Program-made: the position numbers and the translations under genes
The notes under the pieces: generated by a model
The model's database searches: none
Seen by the model: the letters and a program-made list of their open reading frames with translations, nothing else
What the model was told of the DNA's origin: nothing
Assembly: GCA_009763385.1 (NCBI GenBank)
Contig: CM019824.1
Coordinates: forward strand, 146,761,705-146,825,704
Reading direction: 5' to 3'
Source of the DNA: Coix lacryma-jobi var. lacryma-jobi
Lineage: Eukaryota > Streptophyta > Magnoliopsida > Poales > Poaceae
DNA: 64,000 bases
Part shown: piece after piece, positions 10,501 to 21,857 of the stretch
Layout: each line of letters starts with the position of its first letter
Position numbering within the stretch: the first letter of the stretch is position 1

Positions 10501-10715
10501 AGAAGGTTAAAATGCAAGTTAGAAACAAGAGCAACATCGCGCAACACAAAGTGCTCATTAACTCGCACCGACCCTCGAGATAATACCTTACCTTTGCTAT
10601 TGTCGCCGAAGGTTATGTACTCCTTTCCGGCAACAGGGCTAAGGCTGGAGAACCACTTGGCGTTTCCGGTCATGTGCCTTGAGCAACCGGAATCCACCAA
10701 CCAAATGTCCTCCAA
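7530..10715 (-). CDS. pol: Sirevirus pol polyprotein, copy 1 (protease, integrase, RT, RNase H)
   Basis: 1061 residues, open throughout. Domains in order: aspartic protease with DSG at residues 8-10; HHCC zinc-binding region H138, H143, C172, C175; integrase core with catalytic D203, D267 and E303; acidic and proline-rich linker about 435-545; reverse transcriptase about 584-790 with YVDD at 748-751; RNase H with the GYSDADFAG region 909-917, TTEAEY 951-956 and D988. This is the copia order, integrase before RT. The frame begins with a TTG, not ATG, and a TAG lies a few codons upstream, so it is not translated from its own ATG. It lies in a different frame from both gag segments. Private residues here include R at 727 and Q at 793, where the other copies have G and R. 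Confidence 0.93.
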   Translation of the reverse strand: MEDIWLVDSGCSRHMTGNAKWFSSLSPVAGKEYITFGDNSKGKVLSRGSVRVNEHFVLRDVALVSNLHFNLLSISQLFDDDYEIRFKPNLSRILDPQGNLVCLISPFGKVFRANFSESFGTSRCLVAGPSSSDLWKWHRRLRHLSFDLLARLSSLGLIRGLPKLHMEKDLVCHSCRHGKMVAAPHLPVTQVMTKRPGELLHMDLVGPARVSSVGGKWYVLVVVDDFSRYSWVFFLAEKTEAFSFARNLILRLQNEFPLNSMRAIRSDNGSEFKNSDFEKFCNSLGLEHQFSSPYTPPQNGVVERKNRTLVEMARTMLDEHRTPRRYWAEAMSTACYISNRIFLRAFLKKTYELRFGKLPKVSYFRVFGCHCFILKKGNLDKFESRSSDGVFLGYGTHTRAYRVLNLDTNLVMETSDVTFDKTMVCPSSRFERAGDHEVGEPLFDDEDEGAEGMDDPAPPPPAVPQRAASTTTHGPDTSSSWGPWDPPPRAVPFVPGEAPAAVEGEATSAREAPRHIQRQHPPQQMIGSIDERVTRSRSQHISHFAHSAFVANFEPRDVGHALTDPDWVNAMHEELENFERNRVWVLVSPPPECKPIGTKWVFKNKQGEDGHVVRNKARLVAKGYSQKEGIDYEETFAPVARLEAIRILLAFAASKGFKLFQMDVKSAFLNGYIEEEVYVKQPPGFENPKFPNHVFKLHKALYGLKQAPRAWYDRLKTFLLAKGFKMRCVDKTLFLLRQGKDTLLVQIYVDDIIFGGSSHALVAKFADTMSREFEMSMMGELTFFLGLQIKQSQEGTFVHQGKYTKDLLKRFDMGEAKPLPTPMSTTTALDADVDGEAVDQKEYRSMIGSLLYLTATRLDIQFAVCLCARFQASSRTSHRQAVKRIFRYLRFTPEFGIWYSASSTLSLYGYSDADFAGCRIERKSTSGTCQLIGSSLVSWSSRKQSSVAQSTTEAEYVAAASCCSQLLWMMATLRDFGLSFSRVPLLCDSTSAISVAKNPVLHSKTKHIDVRFHFLRDHQEKGDIDLRHVDTHHQLADIFTKPLDESTFNRLRGELGVCFPF

Positions 10716-10729
10716 CTGTTTTACCTACA

Positions 10730-12193
10730 TCAATAAAAAGACATAGGGTGAGCATACGGTCCAACACTGGGGTTAGTGAAGTAGGAAGAATACCAGTGTT
10801 GGGCCGGCTGCTCAAAAGAACGGTTAGCAGAAAAACCATTCCTAGCACGTCTACGAGAGGAGCGATCACCACGTAGAGGAAAACGTGGTCCGCTAAGGGA
10901 GGAACGTCCATCGCGATACTCAAAACGCGGTGGGGGAAAACGCTCAACTACAAAGCCTCCGCCACGGGGTCCATAGCCTACAACTGCAGGCTCCCGCCGG
11001 GCATGCTCTCTACGAGGCCTAGGCCTAGCAACTTGAGGCAATGCGCCTCTAGGCCTAGCGTCTCTCCTCGGAGCTCTCTGCTGCCTAGGCCTGGGAACTT
11101 GAGGTTCTGGACCTCTGGGCCTAGCTGCTCTCCTCGGAGCTCTCTGCTGCCTAGGCCTGGGAACTTGAGGTTCTGGACCTCTGGGCCTAGCTGCTCTCCT
11201 CGGAGCACTCCTCTGAACATTCGGCACATGTACATCATGGAAGGGATGGTACATGTCCGCATTGTTCATCTCCCTAGCACGGCGCGCCTCTCTCTTGCGC
11301 CTAAAGCAGAACTTGCTCAAGTGTCCATCTCTCCCACAGAAGTCACAATGATACCTCACCGCACGCAAAGGGGGTTGTTGGTACTCATGACAGTGGGTGT
11401 GGATCACTTTGCCCTTCTGTGGCAACTCCTCCTGGATAGGTGGCATTGTATCCAGCTTGTTTTTCAGATGGTTGGGTTTGGGATGCCACACTTGGTTCTT
11501 GGGTGGAGCTCTCGGAGGTTCCTCAAATACCCCATCCTTGGTGTTAGGTTTGAGAGGCTCTTTGGGTGGAAGCTTGGTAAGTTTGGGAGTAGTGGTGGAG
11601 TTGGGCTTCTCACTAGGATTCAGACCACTCGACTCTCCAATCTTCCCAAAAGCAGAAAGATCAACACCCTGAGCAAGACCTACACCGGAACCTCCAGCAG
11701 CTCGCTTGAATTGGGAGATCATCATCCCGAGCTGTGGCTCACTACAAGAGACCCATGACAAGATGGTCCGAAGGTATGTGTTTTCCTCCTCGGTTTGCAT
11801 CTTGCCATGCTTGACATTCGCAATCTCCATCTCCAAACCCTCGCACAAAGCACACTTGGACACACAAGTGCTACCTGAGTTGGCCTCCTCAAGAGACACA
11901 ATCTTGGCATTCTTCTCTGCCAACTCAGATTGCAAGACAGGACAAGTCTTGCACGCTCCCAACAAATAAGGTCTAGCCTTCAGCTCATCCACCTCTCCTA
12001 CCAACGCAGCATACTTACCTCTCAAGGTGAGAAGGTCAGTCATGTGCGTGGTGCACATCTCACACTCAACCTCCTCTGACACGACCACGGTGGACTTGGC
12101 AAACTCAAGCTCTCTCACCGTGTCCTCCCACTTTTGCCTAAACTCCTTGCGCTCTCTAGCGGCACGCCTAAGCAGCTTATCCTGACTAAGCAA
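10730..12193 (-). CDS. gag: Sirevirus gag, second segment, copy 1 (coiled coil, zinc knuckle, basic repeats)
   Basis: 487 residues, read one frame away from the first gag segment and overlapping it by 79 bp. The frame has no ATG at its left edge (it opens at TTG), so it looks like a continuation of gag rather than a separate gene. Residues 10-160 are heptad-like and charged with several CxxC pairs. A CCHC-type zinc knuckle (CDFCGRDGHLSKFC) is at 283-296. An Arg/Pro-rich tail follows with about three copies of a 22-residue repeat (APRRAARPRGPEP...). An extended coiled-coil gag is typical of Sireviruses. Expected role: capsid and nucleocapsid assembly and RNA binding. It ends 14 bp before the pol frame opens. 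Confidence 0.85.
   Translation of the reverse strand: MLSQDKLLRRAARERKEFRQKWEDTVRELEFAKSTVVVSEEVECEMCTTHMTDLLTLRGKYAALVGEVDELKARPYLLGACKTCPVLQSELAEKNAKIVSLEEANSGSTCVSKCALCEGLEMEIANVKHGKMQTEEENTYLRTILSWVSCSEPQLGMMISQFKRAAGGSGVGLAQGVDLSAFGKIGESSGLNPSEKPNSTTTPKLTKLPPKEPLKPNTKDGVFEEPPRAPPKNQVWHPKPNHLKNKLDTMPPIQEELPQKGKVIHTHCHEYQQPPLRAVRYHCDFCGRDGHLSKFCFRRKREARRAREMNNADMYHPFHDVHVPNVQRSAPRRAARPRGPEPQVPRPRQQRAPRRAARPRGPEPQVPRPRQQRAPRRDARPRGALPQVARPRPRREHARREPAVVGYGPRGGGFVVERFPPPRFEYRDGRSSLSGPRFPLRGDRSSRRRARNGFSANRSFEQPAQHWYSSYFTNPSVGPYAHPMSFY
11077..11210. repeat. 66-bp tandem repeat inside gag, copy 1
   Basis: Two near-identical 66-bp units plus a diverged third encode the Arg/Pro-rich 22-residue repeat. 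The same array is present in all four internal copies (near 20740, 30400 and 40055). Confidence 0.75.
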
Positions 12194-13485
12194 GGCGGTA
12201 GTAAGCTTCTCATCTCAGCAAGGAGCTCATCGTGGGTCATGGATACCTGGGAGGTGTCGTCGTCGTCGTCGTCCCGAGGGGAGTGCTCCAGCTTGCCATC
12301 GACCTCATCACCAAGCGCCATGGTGCAGAAGCCGTCGTCATCGGCGAAGAAGCAGAGACCGTTCAGCTTGTCCTCAATCCTCTTCTTCTTCTCGGACTCG
12401 TCATCGCTTGAGCAAGCGGAGTCGTCATCCGAGCCGTCGACGTCGCTGAGCGTGGCGAAGAACGCACGCTGCTCAGCCTGGGCCTTCTCCAAGTACTTCT
12501 TCTTGATGTACTCCTTGTCGAAGCCGCCCCTCCGCTTGTGCCTCGCGTGGACGTACTTCTCCTTGCGCTTGCCGAAGTCGTACTTGTGCCCATGATCGCC
12601 CTTCCCAGATGAATGCTTCTTCTTGGGACAGTTGGCGATGAAGTGGTCAGGGTCGCCGCACTCATAGCATCCTGAGCGTCCTCCACTGCGGCGACGGTTC
12701 ATGCGGTTGTTGTGGAACCGCGTGAACCGGTTGGCGAGCATTGCCAGCTCGTCATTCCCCAACGACTCAAGCTGATCTTCTATGACAGAAAAGAGAGACG
12801 AAAGAGCAAAACCTCCAGAGGGGTTAGAAGAGCCAGAAACCAAAGCCATAGTCGGGCCAGAAGGATTCTCATAAGAAGCCCTCGACATGGCGTCAATCTC
12901 ACTAGACTTGAGCTTACTAAAGAGCTCGTCGCAAGTGAGGGTCTCATAGTTAGACGATTCGATGATCGCCTGGACCTTTGAGTCCCACACCGACCGATCA
13001 AGAGTGTGCAAAAGCTTCAAAGCCCTCTCATGATCGTCAAAAGGCAACAGCTCCTTGTTCGCTCTCATCTTGTTGACAATGACCTGAAAGCGAGCGAATA
13101 AACTCTCTATGCTCTCGCCAGGCATATGTCGAAAGTTCTCATACTCCCGCTTGTGCGACTCATAGAGGCGGGATTTGACCTGAGTGGTTCCCTCATGGAA
13201 GCGCATGAGGGTCGCCCAAATCTCGCGAGCCGTGGGAAGGTGAGAAACGCGATCGAACTCGGACATGCTCAAACAGGAGAACAAGGCGTTACGTGCCCGG
13301 CTATTTGCATCGTGCTCATCGATCTGGAGCTGAGTGACACGAGCAGCCAAGACAACGTAATCGTCCCTGTTGCAAATATCCCAAACAGAAGAGCCCATGC
13401 TCTGAAGATAGGCCGACATGCGTATCTTCCAATACGCATAGTTCGTCCCATCAAAGAACGGCGGTTTGCCCACACCGCGATCCAT
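12115..13485 (-). CDS. gag: Sirevirus gag, first segment, copy 1
   Basis: 456 residues from an ATG 64 bp downstream of the LTR edge. The N-terminal part (residues 8-200) is a copia-type gag domain: FDGTNYAYWKIRM at 11-23 and conserved W positions to about 90-170. A CCHC zinc knuckle (CYECGDPDHFIANC) is at 273-286, followed by a lysine-rich stretch and then acidic runs about 345-420. The last roughly 25 residues overlap the second gag segment out of frame and look like read-through into the wrong frame. The same frame break is present in all copies, so it predates the amplification. It is either a founder mutation or a frameshift signal. Confidence 0.88.
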   Translation of the reverse strand: MDRGVGKPPFFDGTNYAYWKIRMSAYLQSMGSSVWDICNRDDYVVLAARVTQLQIDEHDANSRARNALFSCLSMSEFDRVSHLPTAREIWATLMRFHEGTTQVKSRLYESHKREYENFRHMPGESIESLFARFQVIVNKMRANKELLPFDDHERALKLLHTLDRSVWDSKVQAIIESSNYETLTCDELFSKLKSSEIDAMSRASYENPSGPTMALVSGSSNPSGGFALSSLFSVIEDQLESLGNDELAMLANRFTRFHNNRMNRRRSGGRSGCYECGDPDHFIANCPKKKHSSGKGDHGHKYDFGKRKEKYVHARHKRRGGFDKEYIKKKYLEKAQAEQRAFFATLSDVDGSDDDSACSSDDESEKKKRIEDKLNGLCFFADDDGFCTMALGDEVDGKLEHSPRDDDDDDTSQVSMTHDELLAEMRSLLPPCLVRISCLGVPLESARSLGKSGRTR

Positions 13486-13534
13486 GTCGCCTTCTGTGGA
13501 TCTGGAACCGGCTAAGGTGGAAGATCCTTAACCC

Positions 13535-13546
13535 GCTCCGATACCA
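13535..13546 (-). other. Primer-binding site, copy 1
   Basis: Minus strand TGGTATCGGAGC, 2 bases inside the 5' LTR, matching the initiator-methionine tRNA 3' end in 11 of 12 positions. Equivalent sites are 23202-23213, 32855-32866 and 42514-42525. Confidence 0.85.
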
Positions 13547-13548
13547 AT

Positions 13549-15476
13549 TGAAGGACCGAGAAGCAACCAGAAAGCGACCAGAGGGGGGGGGTGAATGGGA
13601 GCTTCAAATTTTCCTTTCGGAAGCTAGTAGCCACTGTCCCAAGAATCAACCCCAGAAGCAAACCCTAGAACTTGCTAGTGTCCACGACCCTAGATGTAGG
13701 GTGGATGCTTCCTAGAAGCACAGCAGGACACTACACAACTCTAGAAGGCCAACGCAAAAGACGGAAACCAAATCCGAGATCGCACGAACGAACAGCGAAC
13801 GAGACTGCGCAGTCACAGCAGCATCGGACGCTGGCAGCGTCCGATGCCCAACCAACGGACGCGTCCGATGCAAACAGGGCGAATCTGGAACCTTACTGTA
13901 TAGGCATCGGACGCTGCTACAGTGAAACAGTAGCGTTCGATGCTCGACCTCCGGCGCGTCCGATGGCAACGGACGCTCCGATGGTCAGCGTCCGATGCTC
14001 CTTTAAAATCACTGTCAGCTGACACGTGGCAACGGACGCTCCGGTGTGACGAACTCAGCGTCCGATGCTCCCAGGTTCAGCGTCCGATGGTCCCAAAACA
14101 GCACTGTTCTTCCGCAAAATTCACTCGATCTCCTCCGAATCAAAAGCACTAAGACCTAGACTTGGTATGAGGAGTTCCAAGGATGTTAGTGAGCTATCCT
14201 AATGGAATCATGGCTCGAGCCTAACTCCAAATCGGTGAATCGGAAGAATTCGGGACTAAGGAGCAAAAACCGATCCAAGACTAAAATCGCTCGATCTCCT
14301 AGACCGTGAGGTTAGAGGAGAATTCCTTCGGTGGAAAGAAGTGCCTCACGATCTAGAACAACTTGGTTCAAACGGATTTCCAAAAGACGCACTGAGCAAA
14401 AAGATCGATCGACGGGAAAATCGTGGCAAAAAGCAATCCGCGAAGAACACGAACAAAACGCAAATCACGACCACGAATTTGCAACCGTGTGGCTACTACA
14501 CGCTACAATAGTGAGATTACGGTCTCACTTCCTCAAAATCAACAGTACACAGAGGCAAGTCTCTCTGCGGATCTCAGCTAGCTATAGCAAGGGATGGGAG
14601 AGCAGGAAACCCTAAGTGCAAAAGAGCAAATGACTGAGATGAATAGGAGGAGGGTGTCTCCCGACTACTTATCCTACTACTAGCCTAAGTCTATTTCCTA
14701 CTCTACCCCTCTCTATTCTAATTACAGAGCGAACCAGCTAAACCCTAGGGTTATTCTGGACCAACTCGGTGGTAGGTGTATCCGACGGCCACGCCCGCTC
14801 GACTTGAAGCGTTGCCTCGACGCAACCTCCAGATCGCCGCCACGTGCCACCCTCGCTCTGCACCCCCGGTTTTGTGGCCCAAACCGGGAAACCAGCCTTT
14901 TCCAGCCAACCCCCGGTTTTTAGGCCCAAACCGGGAAACCAGCCCACCAGCTTCTGAGTTTTGAGGCCAAACTTAGCAAACCCTCAGCGCCCAGGTTTTG
15001 AGGCCCAAACCTGGAAACCGTCCTCAGCCCGAGTTTTGTGGCCAAACTCGGAAACCATCCGCACCCAGGTTTTGAGGCCCAAACCTGGAAACCGTCCACC
15101 CGATGGTTTTTCCCTGGCTCTACCACCAAACCGACGTCGTAGATGGGATGCACCTCCGTGCACCCCGTCCACCGACTCGTGTCCCCGAGTCTACGACTCA
15201 GGCAACACATGACCGCACTTCTTCACTTGTCGTCGTCACAGGCTGCCAGCCACCACAGCTGACCCTCGGGCCTCTGGTCCCTCAGTCCAAGCCTTACGTC
15301 CGCCCTTCGCCACTCTCGGTCCATCAGCACGGCACGTCTCTACTTGACCTTCACCTCGCCTTCGATCACTGCATCCGGGCTCGACACCTGCACAACACAA
15401 GCCAAAGAACATGCGCATCGTCCCAGTTGACAATCACTCATCACTCAGAGACCCGGCATACACCCATGTATCCGCA
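13549..15476 (-). repeat. Sirevirus LTR 2 (shared, internal)
   Basis: 1928 bp, TG...CA, no TSD on either side. It serves as the 5' LTR of copy 1 and the 3' LTR of copy 2. Hairpin array at 14865-15088. Near-identical to LTRs 3 and 4. Confidence 0.93.
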
Positions 15477-17186
15477 ATCTCCCCCTTGATGAGTGCATTG
15501 TCAACTACTCACACAAATCATAGTGGAAAGAAGAAGAGAGGGAGGAAGAAGAAGAGAGAACTCGACCAAATGACCCAAAAGCATAGCAAAGCCGAAGAAG
15601 GTCAAGTGGAAAGAGCGAAAGAACTTGGTCCCCAAAGACATGGGCAACGGCTCGACGCAACCAAGCAAAGCAAAGCTAGCCCTCAAGAAGAGGTAGAACA
15701 GGCTCAACACCGCTAGCAGATACCAATTGGAAACTCCAGAGAAAAGAGCTCAAAACCAATTGAAGCCTAATGAAAATCGAAGCAAAATGCTAGTCCCTCA
15801 AGATAGAGGCACAGAGGCTCAACACAACTAGCAAAGAAAGCTCGAAACCAATGCCCTTCGGCCAAGAACGCTCCGAACCAATCGAAAAGTCTCCAAACCA
15901 AACGAGATCGAAGTGCCCTGAAAAGCGTTTGCTAGTCCCTCAAGACAGAGGCAAAAGCTCAACACAACTAGCAAACTCCCCCTCGACACGTGCAAGCAAA
16001 GCAACTAGGAAACACTCCCCCTTGGGTCCAATAAGAGAAGAACACTCCCCCTTGGGTCCAATAAGAGAAGAGCACAAGAATTTGAAAATTTTCCCCTTTA
16101 ACGAAAACTCCCCTTAGTTGAACATCCAGGAGTATATGATTTGCAATTTCTCCCCCTTAGTTGAAAATGCACCAATCAAGAAAGGGCATCAAGGCAAGAA
16201 ACTCTCCCTTCCACATGCATATGAAGTCAGAAATGCACGTTAGCAGCTTCAGGCATATATTCAAAAGAGTGCAAAAATGCTTTAAACAGTATAACTCCAA
16301 TGACTCAACTAAGCACTCAAATAGCAAAGGCTCAAACTGATCACAAATACGAAATATGAAGCATATGAGCAAGTGAGCAGTTTTGAGTCAAAAGGATAGA
16401 CACCATCAAATAGCACTACACATGTATAGACACGAATCCAAACAAGTGCTAAACATGTATACAAGGTGAACTACCCCTAGCAAAGTTCAATCATCATGCA
16501 TAGGAAAGAAGCATATACTTGTGATTTCATTTTTTATATCGGAGTTGCAGCGGTGAAATTTCACAAGGTTAATCTTTTGCATGTGATTGCGAGAGGTTGA
16601 CAGCTTGTCTTTGCCTAACTTTTCAACCGAGCGAAGCCTATGCCGAAGCAATCAGAAGCTTAAAGCTACGGTTTCGGTCATACACTACACGGCTCAAGTT
16701 TAACTCAAAGTGCAATGAGAAACTGTCTCGATACCGTAAGGTGTTGACAAGCAATCCCATCTCGATCTTTTCAATTCACTAAAACTTGGTTCAAATATTA
16801 AACATGATATGAACAGACCAAGCAAGTGAATGACATAGAACTAGAGACATAGCAACCTAGCATATATGAAAAGCACGAGTGAACTCAACACATCCTACAC
16901 ATGCTAGTTGCATATCTCAATGGTGAATATTTTCAGATTTTAAGTTATTAAGCAAATTCACCATTTCAAAATAGCTCAGCTCACAACATGTACTAGTGAT
17001 CAGAAAGAGCATAAGCTACAAGCATCAACATAAGCATCGGAGCATACTACATAGAGCATAGTTACATTCTAGTGATTATAAACATGAAGCTCAGAATGTA
17101 AATGCGTATGCTGAAGTGTAAAAGAAAAGAAAGTCAAAAGAAAAAGAGTCAGTCCATTATACAAGATCCAAAAATGTTTCCCCCAT
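15477..17186 (-). other. Copy 2 3' untranslated region
   Basis: Equivalent to 5819-7529, with PPT at 15477-15488 and the same repeated purine tracts. Single-base indels relative to the other copies begin near 16011. Confidence 0.7.
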
Positions 17187-20100
17187 CTAAAAGGGGAAAC
17201 ACACACCAAGCTCACCCCTCAACCGATTAAAGGTGATTCGTCTAAAGGCTTGGTGAAAATATCAGCCAGTTGATGATGAGTATCGACATGGCGAAGGTCG
17301 ATATCACCCTTCTCCTGGTGGTCTCGCAGGAAATGAAAGCGCACATCAATGTGTTTGGTCTTCGAGTGAAGCACGGGGTTCTTAGCAACGCTAATAGCAC
17401 TCGTGCTGTCACAAAGCAAAGGTACGCGAGAAAAGCTCAGACCAAATCACGCAAAGTGGCCATCATCCAAAGCAACTGGGAACAGCAGCTAGCCCGCAGC
17501 AACATATTCAGCCTCTGTGGTAGACTGAGCGACACTAGACTGCCTTGCGAGAAGACCACGAAACAAGAGAAGACCAATAAGCTGGCAAGTCCCAGAAGTG
17601 GACTTGCGCTCAATACGGCAACCAGCAAAATCGCATCGGAATAGCCGTAAAGAGAGAGGGTGGAGGAAAGCAGAATACAAATCCCGAACTCAGGTGTGAA
17701 ACGAAGGTACCTGAATATGCGCTTCATTGCCTGACGGTGAGAAGTGCGCGACGACGCCTGAAAGCGCGCGCACAGACACACCGCGAACTGGATGTCCAGC
17801 GTGTCGCCGGTAGGTAGAGGAGCGACCCGATCATGCTGCGGTACTCCTTCTGATCCACTGCTTCTTCCCATCCACATCCGCATCCAGGGCAGTCGTCGTC
17901 GACATGGGTGTTGGAAGAGGCTTGGCCTCACCCATATCGAACCGCTTCAGCAAGTCTTTGGTGTACTTGCCCTGGTGCACAAACGTCCCCTCTCGGGATT
18001 GCTTAATTTGCAACCCGAGAAAGAATGTCAGCTCGCCCATCATGCTCATCTCGAACTCCCTGCTCATAGTATCTGCAAACTTGGCAACCAAAGCGTGAGA
18101 AGAACCACCGAAAATGATATCATCCACGTAAATCTGGACCAAGAGAGTGTCTTTGCCTTGCCTGAGGAGAAAGAGCGTTTTATCTACACATCCCATTTTA
18201 AAACCCTTAGCAAGCAAAAGGTTTTCAACCTATCATACCAGGCTCTAGGGGCTTGTTTCAAAACCATATAAAGCTTTGTGGAGTTTAAAAACATGGTTTG
18301 GAAACTTGGGATTTTCAAAACCGGGGGGTTGCTTAACATAAACTTCTTCTTCTATGTAGCCGTTTAAGAAGGCACTCTTGACATCCATTTGAAAAAGTTT
18401 GAAACCTTTGGATGCAGCAAAGGCCAAGAGTATCCTAATAGCCTCCAAACGAGCTACCGGAGCAAAAGTCTCCTCATAGTCTATCCCCTCCTTCTGACTA
18501 TACCCTTCGCTACAAGCCTGGCCTTGTTTCTAACAACGTGGCCATCCTCTCCTTGCTTGTTTTGAAAACCCATTTTGTCCCAATAGCTTAACATCAGGAG
18601 GAGGTGAAACTAGAACCCAAACCCGATTTTCGCTCAAAATTCTCTAACTCCTCATGCATGGCATTGACCCAGTCTGGATCTGTCAAAGCGTGTCCAACAT
18701 CTCGGGGCTCAAAATTAGCAACAAAAGCAGAATGAGCGAAGTGAGAGATGTGCTGTGACCTGGACCGAGTAACCCGTTCGTCATGCTGCCGATCATCTGG
18801 CTGAGGCGGGTGCTGGCGCTGGATGTGTCGTGGCGCCTCCCGTGCCGAAGTGGCCTCCCCCTCAACAGCAGCTGGTGCCTCCCCGGGTACAATGGTACCG
18901 CTCGGGGTGGCGGATCCCACGGCCCCCAGGAAGAAGAGGTATCGGGGCCTGAGTCGTCGTAGAAGCCGCTCTTTGCGGCACAGCAGGTGGAGGGGGTGCC
19001 GGATCATCCATACCTTCAGCACCCTCGTCCTCGTCATCAAAAAGAGGCTCACCAACCTCATGATCACCTTGCACGCTCAAAACGAGAAGAGGGACAAACC
19101 ATGGTCTTGTCGAAGGTGACATCTGATGTCTCCATGACTAGGTTAGTATCAAGGTTAAGTACACGATATGCGCGAGTGTGAGTGCCATAACCCAAAAATA
19201 CTACTCCGTCAGGAAGAACGAGACTCAAATTTGTCCAAGTTGCCCTTTTTGAGTATAAAACAGTGGCAACCAAAAACTCGAAAATAACTCACCTTGGGCA
19301 GTTTTCCAAAACGCAACTCCATAAGAAGTCTTTTTCAAGAAAGCTCGGAGAAAAATGCGATTGGAAATATAGCATGCAGTGCTCATAGCTTCGGCCCAAT
19401 ATCGCCTAGGAGTCCTATGCTCATCGAGCATCGTCCTGGCCATCTCAACAAGGGTCCGATTTCTTCCTCTCTACAAACACCATTCTGAGGGGGTGTGTAG
19501 GGGGAAGAAAACTGATGCTCTAAACCCAAAGAGTTACAAAACTTCTCAAAATCCGAATTCTTGAATTCGGAACCATTGTCACTCCGAATTGCTCGCATCG
19601 AGTTCAAAGGGAACTCGTTCTGAAGACGCAAAATCAGATTGCGAGCAAAGGAGAAAGCCTCGGTCTTCTCGGCTAAAAAGAAGACCCACGAATATCTCGA
19701 AAAGTCATCAACAACAACAAGCACATACCACTTCCCCCCAACCGAGCTCACCCGAGCCGGACCAACAAGGTCCATGTGCAAAAGCTCTCCAGGGCGCTTG
19801 GTCATGACCTGAGTCACTGGAAGGTGGGGAGCGGCAACCATCTTCCGTGTCTACAAGAGTGGCAAACCAGATCCTTCTCCATATGCAACTTGGGCAATCC
19901 TCGGATTAGGCCAAGTGAACTAAGCCTTGCAAGCAAGTCGAAGCTCAAATGTCTAAGTCTCCTATGGCCACTTCCAAAGATCAGAGGAGGAAGGTCCAGC
20001 CACAAGACAACGAGAAGTGCCAAAAGACTCCGAGAAATTCGCACGAAAGACTTTTCCAAAGGGCGAAATCAAACACACAAGATTGCCCTGAGGATCCAAA

Positions 20101-20379
20101 ATACGACTGAGATTCGGTTTTAAAACGAATCTCATAGTCGTCGTCAAAGAGTTGCGAAACAGAAAGAAGGTTAAAATGCAAGTTAGAAACAAGAGCAACA
20201 TCGCGCAACACAAAGTGCTCATTAACTCGCACCGACCCTCGAGATAATACCTTACCTTTGCTATTGTCGCCGAAGGTTATGTACTCCTTTCCGGCAACAG
20301 GGCTAAGGCTGGAGAACCACTTGGCGTTTCCGGTCATGTGCCTTGAGCAACCGGAATCCACCAACCAAATGTCCTCCAA
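17187..20379 (-). pseudogene. pol: Sirevirus pol, copy 2, broken by many small indels
   Basis: All domains of the intact pol are recognisable (DSG protease motif at the right end, integrase, YVDD region, RNase H) but the frame is interrupted repeatedly. Compared with copies 1, 3 and 4 there are more than twenty 1-3 bp indels and very few substitutions, many of them in homopolymers. That profile is unusual for evolutionary decay and typical of unpolished long-read sequence, so the biological copy may be intact. Where readable it carries the same variants as copy 3 (valine in the LLSVSQLF stretch, methionine in RQAMKR). Confidence 0.8.
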
Positions 20380-20393
20380 CTGTTTTACCTACA

Positions 20394-21857
20394 TCAATAA
20401 AAAGACATAGGGTGAGCATACGGTCCAACACTGGGGTTAGTGAAGTAGGAAGAATACCAGTGTTGGGCCGGCTGCTCAAAAGAACGGTTAGCAGAAAAAC
20501 CATTCCTAGCACGTCTACGAGAGGAGCGATCACCACGTAGAGGAAAACGTGGTCCGCTAAGGAGGAACGTCCATCGCGATACTCAAAACGCGGTGGGGGG
20601 AAAACGCTCAACTACAAAGCCTCCGCCACGGGGTCCATAGCCTACAACTGCAGGCTCCCGCCGGGCATGCTCTCTACGAGGCCTAGGCCTAGCAACTTGA
20701 GGCAATGCGCCTCTAGGCCTAGCGTCTCTCCTCGGAGCTCTCTGCTGCCTAGGCCTGGGAACTTGAGGTTCTGGACCTCTGGGCCTAGCTGCTCTCCTCG
20801 GAGCTCTCTGCTGCCTAGGCCTGGGAACTTGAGGTTCTGGACCTCTGGGCCTAGCTGCTCTCCTCGGAGCACTCCTCTGAACATTCGGCACATGTACATC
20901 ATGGAAGGGATGGTACATGTCCGCATTGTTCATCTCCCTAGCACGGCGCGCCTCTCTCTTGCGCCTAAAGCAGAACTTGCTCAAGTGTCCATCTCTCCCA
21001 CAGAAGTCACAATGATACCTCACCGCACGCAAAGGGGGTTGTTGGTACTCATGACAGTGGGTGTGGATCACTTTGCCCTTCTGTGGCAACTCCTCCTGGA
21101 TAGGTGGCATTGTATCCAGCTTGTTTTTCAGATGGTTGGGTTTGGGATGCCACACTTGGTTCTTGGGTGGAGCTCTCGGAGGTTCCTCAAATACCCCATC
21201 CTTGGTGTTAGGTTTGAGAGGCTCTTTGGGTGGAAGCTTGGTAAGTTTGGGAGTAGTGGTGGAGTTGGGCTTCTCACTAGGATTCAGACCACTCGACTCT
21301 CCAATCTTCCCAAAAGCAGAAAGATCAACACCCTGAGCAAGACCTACACCGGAACCTCCAGCAGCTCGCTTGAATTGGGAGATCATCATCCCGAGCTGTG
21401 GCTCACTACAAGAGACCCATGACAAGATGGTCCGAAGGTATGTGTTTTCCTCCTCGGTTTGCATCTTGCCATGCTTGACATTCGCAATCTCCATCTCCAA
21501 ACCCTCGCACAAAGCACACTTGGACACACAAGTGCTACCTGAGTTGGCCTCCTCAAGAGACACAATCTTGGCATTCTTCTCTGCCAACTCAGATTGCAAG
21601 ACAGGACAAGTCTTGCACGCTCCCAACAAATAAGGTCTAGCCTTCAGCTCATCCACCTCTCCTACCAACGCAGCATACTTACCTCTCAAGGTGAGAAGGT
21701 CAGTCATGTGCGTGGTGCACATCTCACACTCAACCTCCTCTGACACGACCACGGTGGACTTGGCAAACTCAAGCTCTCTCACCGTGTCCTCCCACTTTTG
21801 CCTAAACTCCTTGCGCTCTCTAGCGGCACGCCTAAGCAGCTTATCCTGACTAAGCAA
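20394..21857 (-). pseudogene. gag: Sirevirus gag second segment, copy 2, frame-broken near its end
   Basis: Matches 10730-12193. The frame is intact from 21857 to about 20597, where an extra G, and shortly after a missing G near 20560, displace the C-terminus. Coiled coil, zinc knuckle and basic repeats are otherwise unchanged. The breaks belong to the same indel-rich zone as pol copy 2. Confidence 0.75.

Noticed and set aside
12166..12172. CTTAGGC on the minus strand in the gag overlap, identical to the yeast Ty1 +1 frameshift heptamer
   Set aside because: The register is wrong: the first gag frame reads TTA GGC and the second reads CTT AGG, so the shift needed is opposite to that of Ty1. 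Treated as chance.
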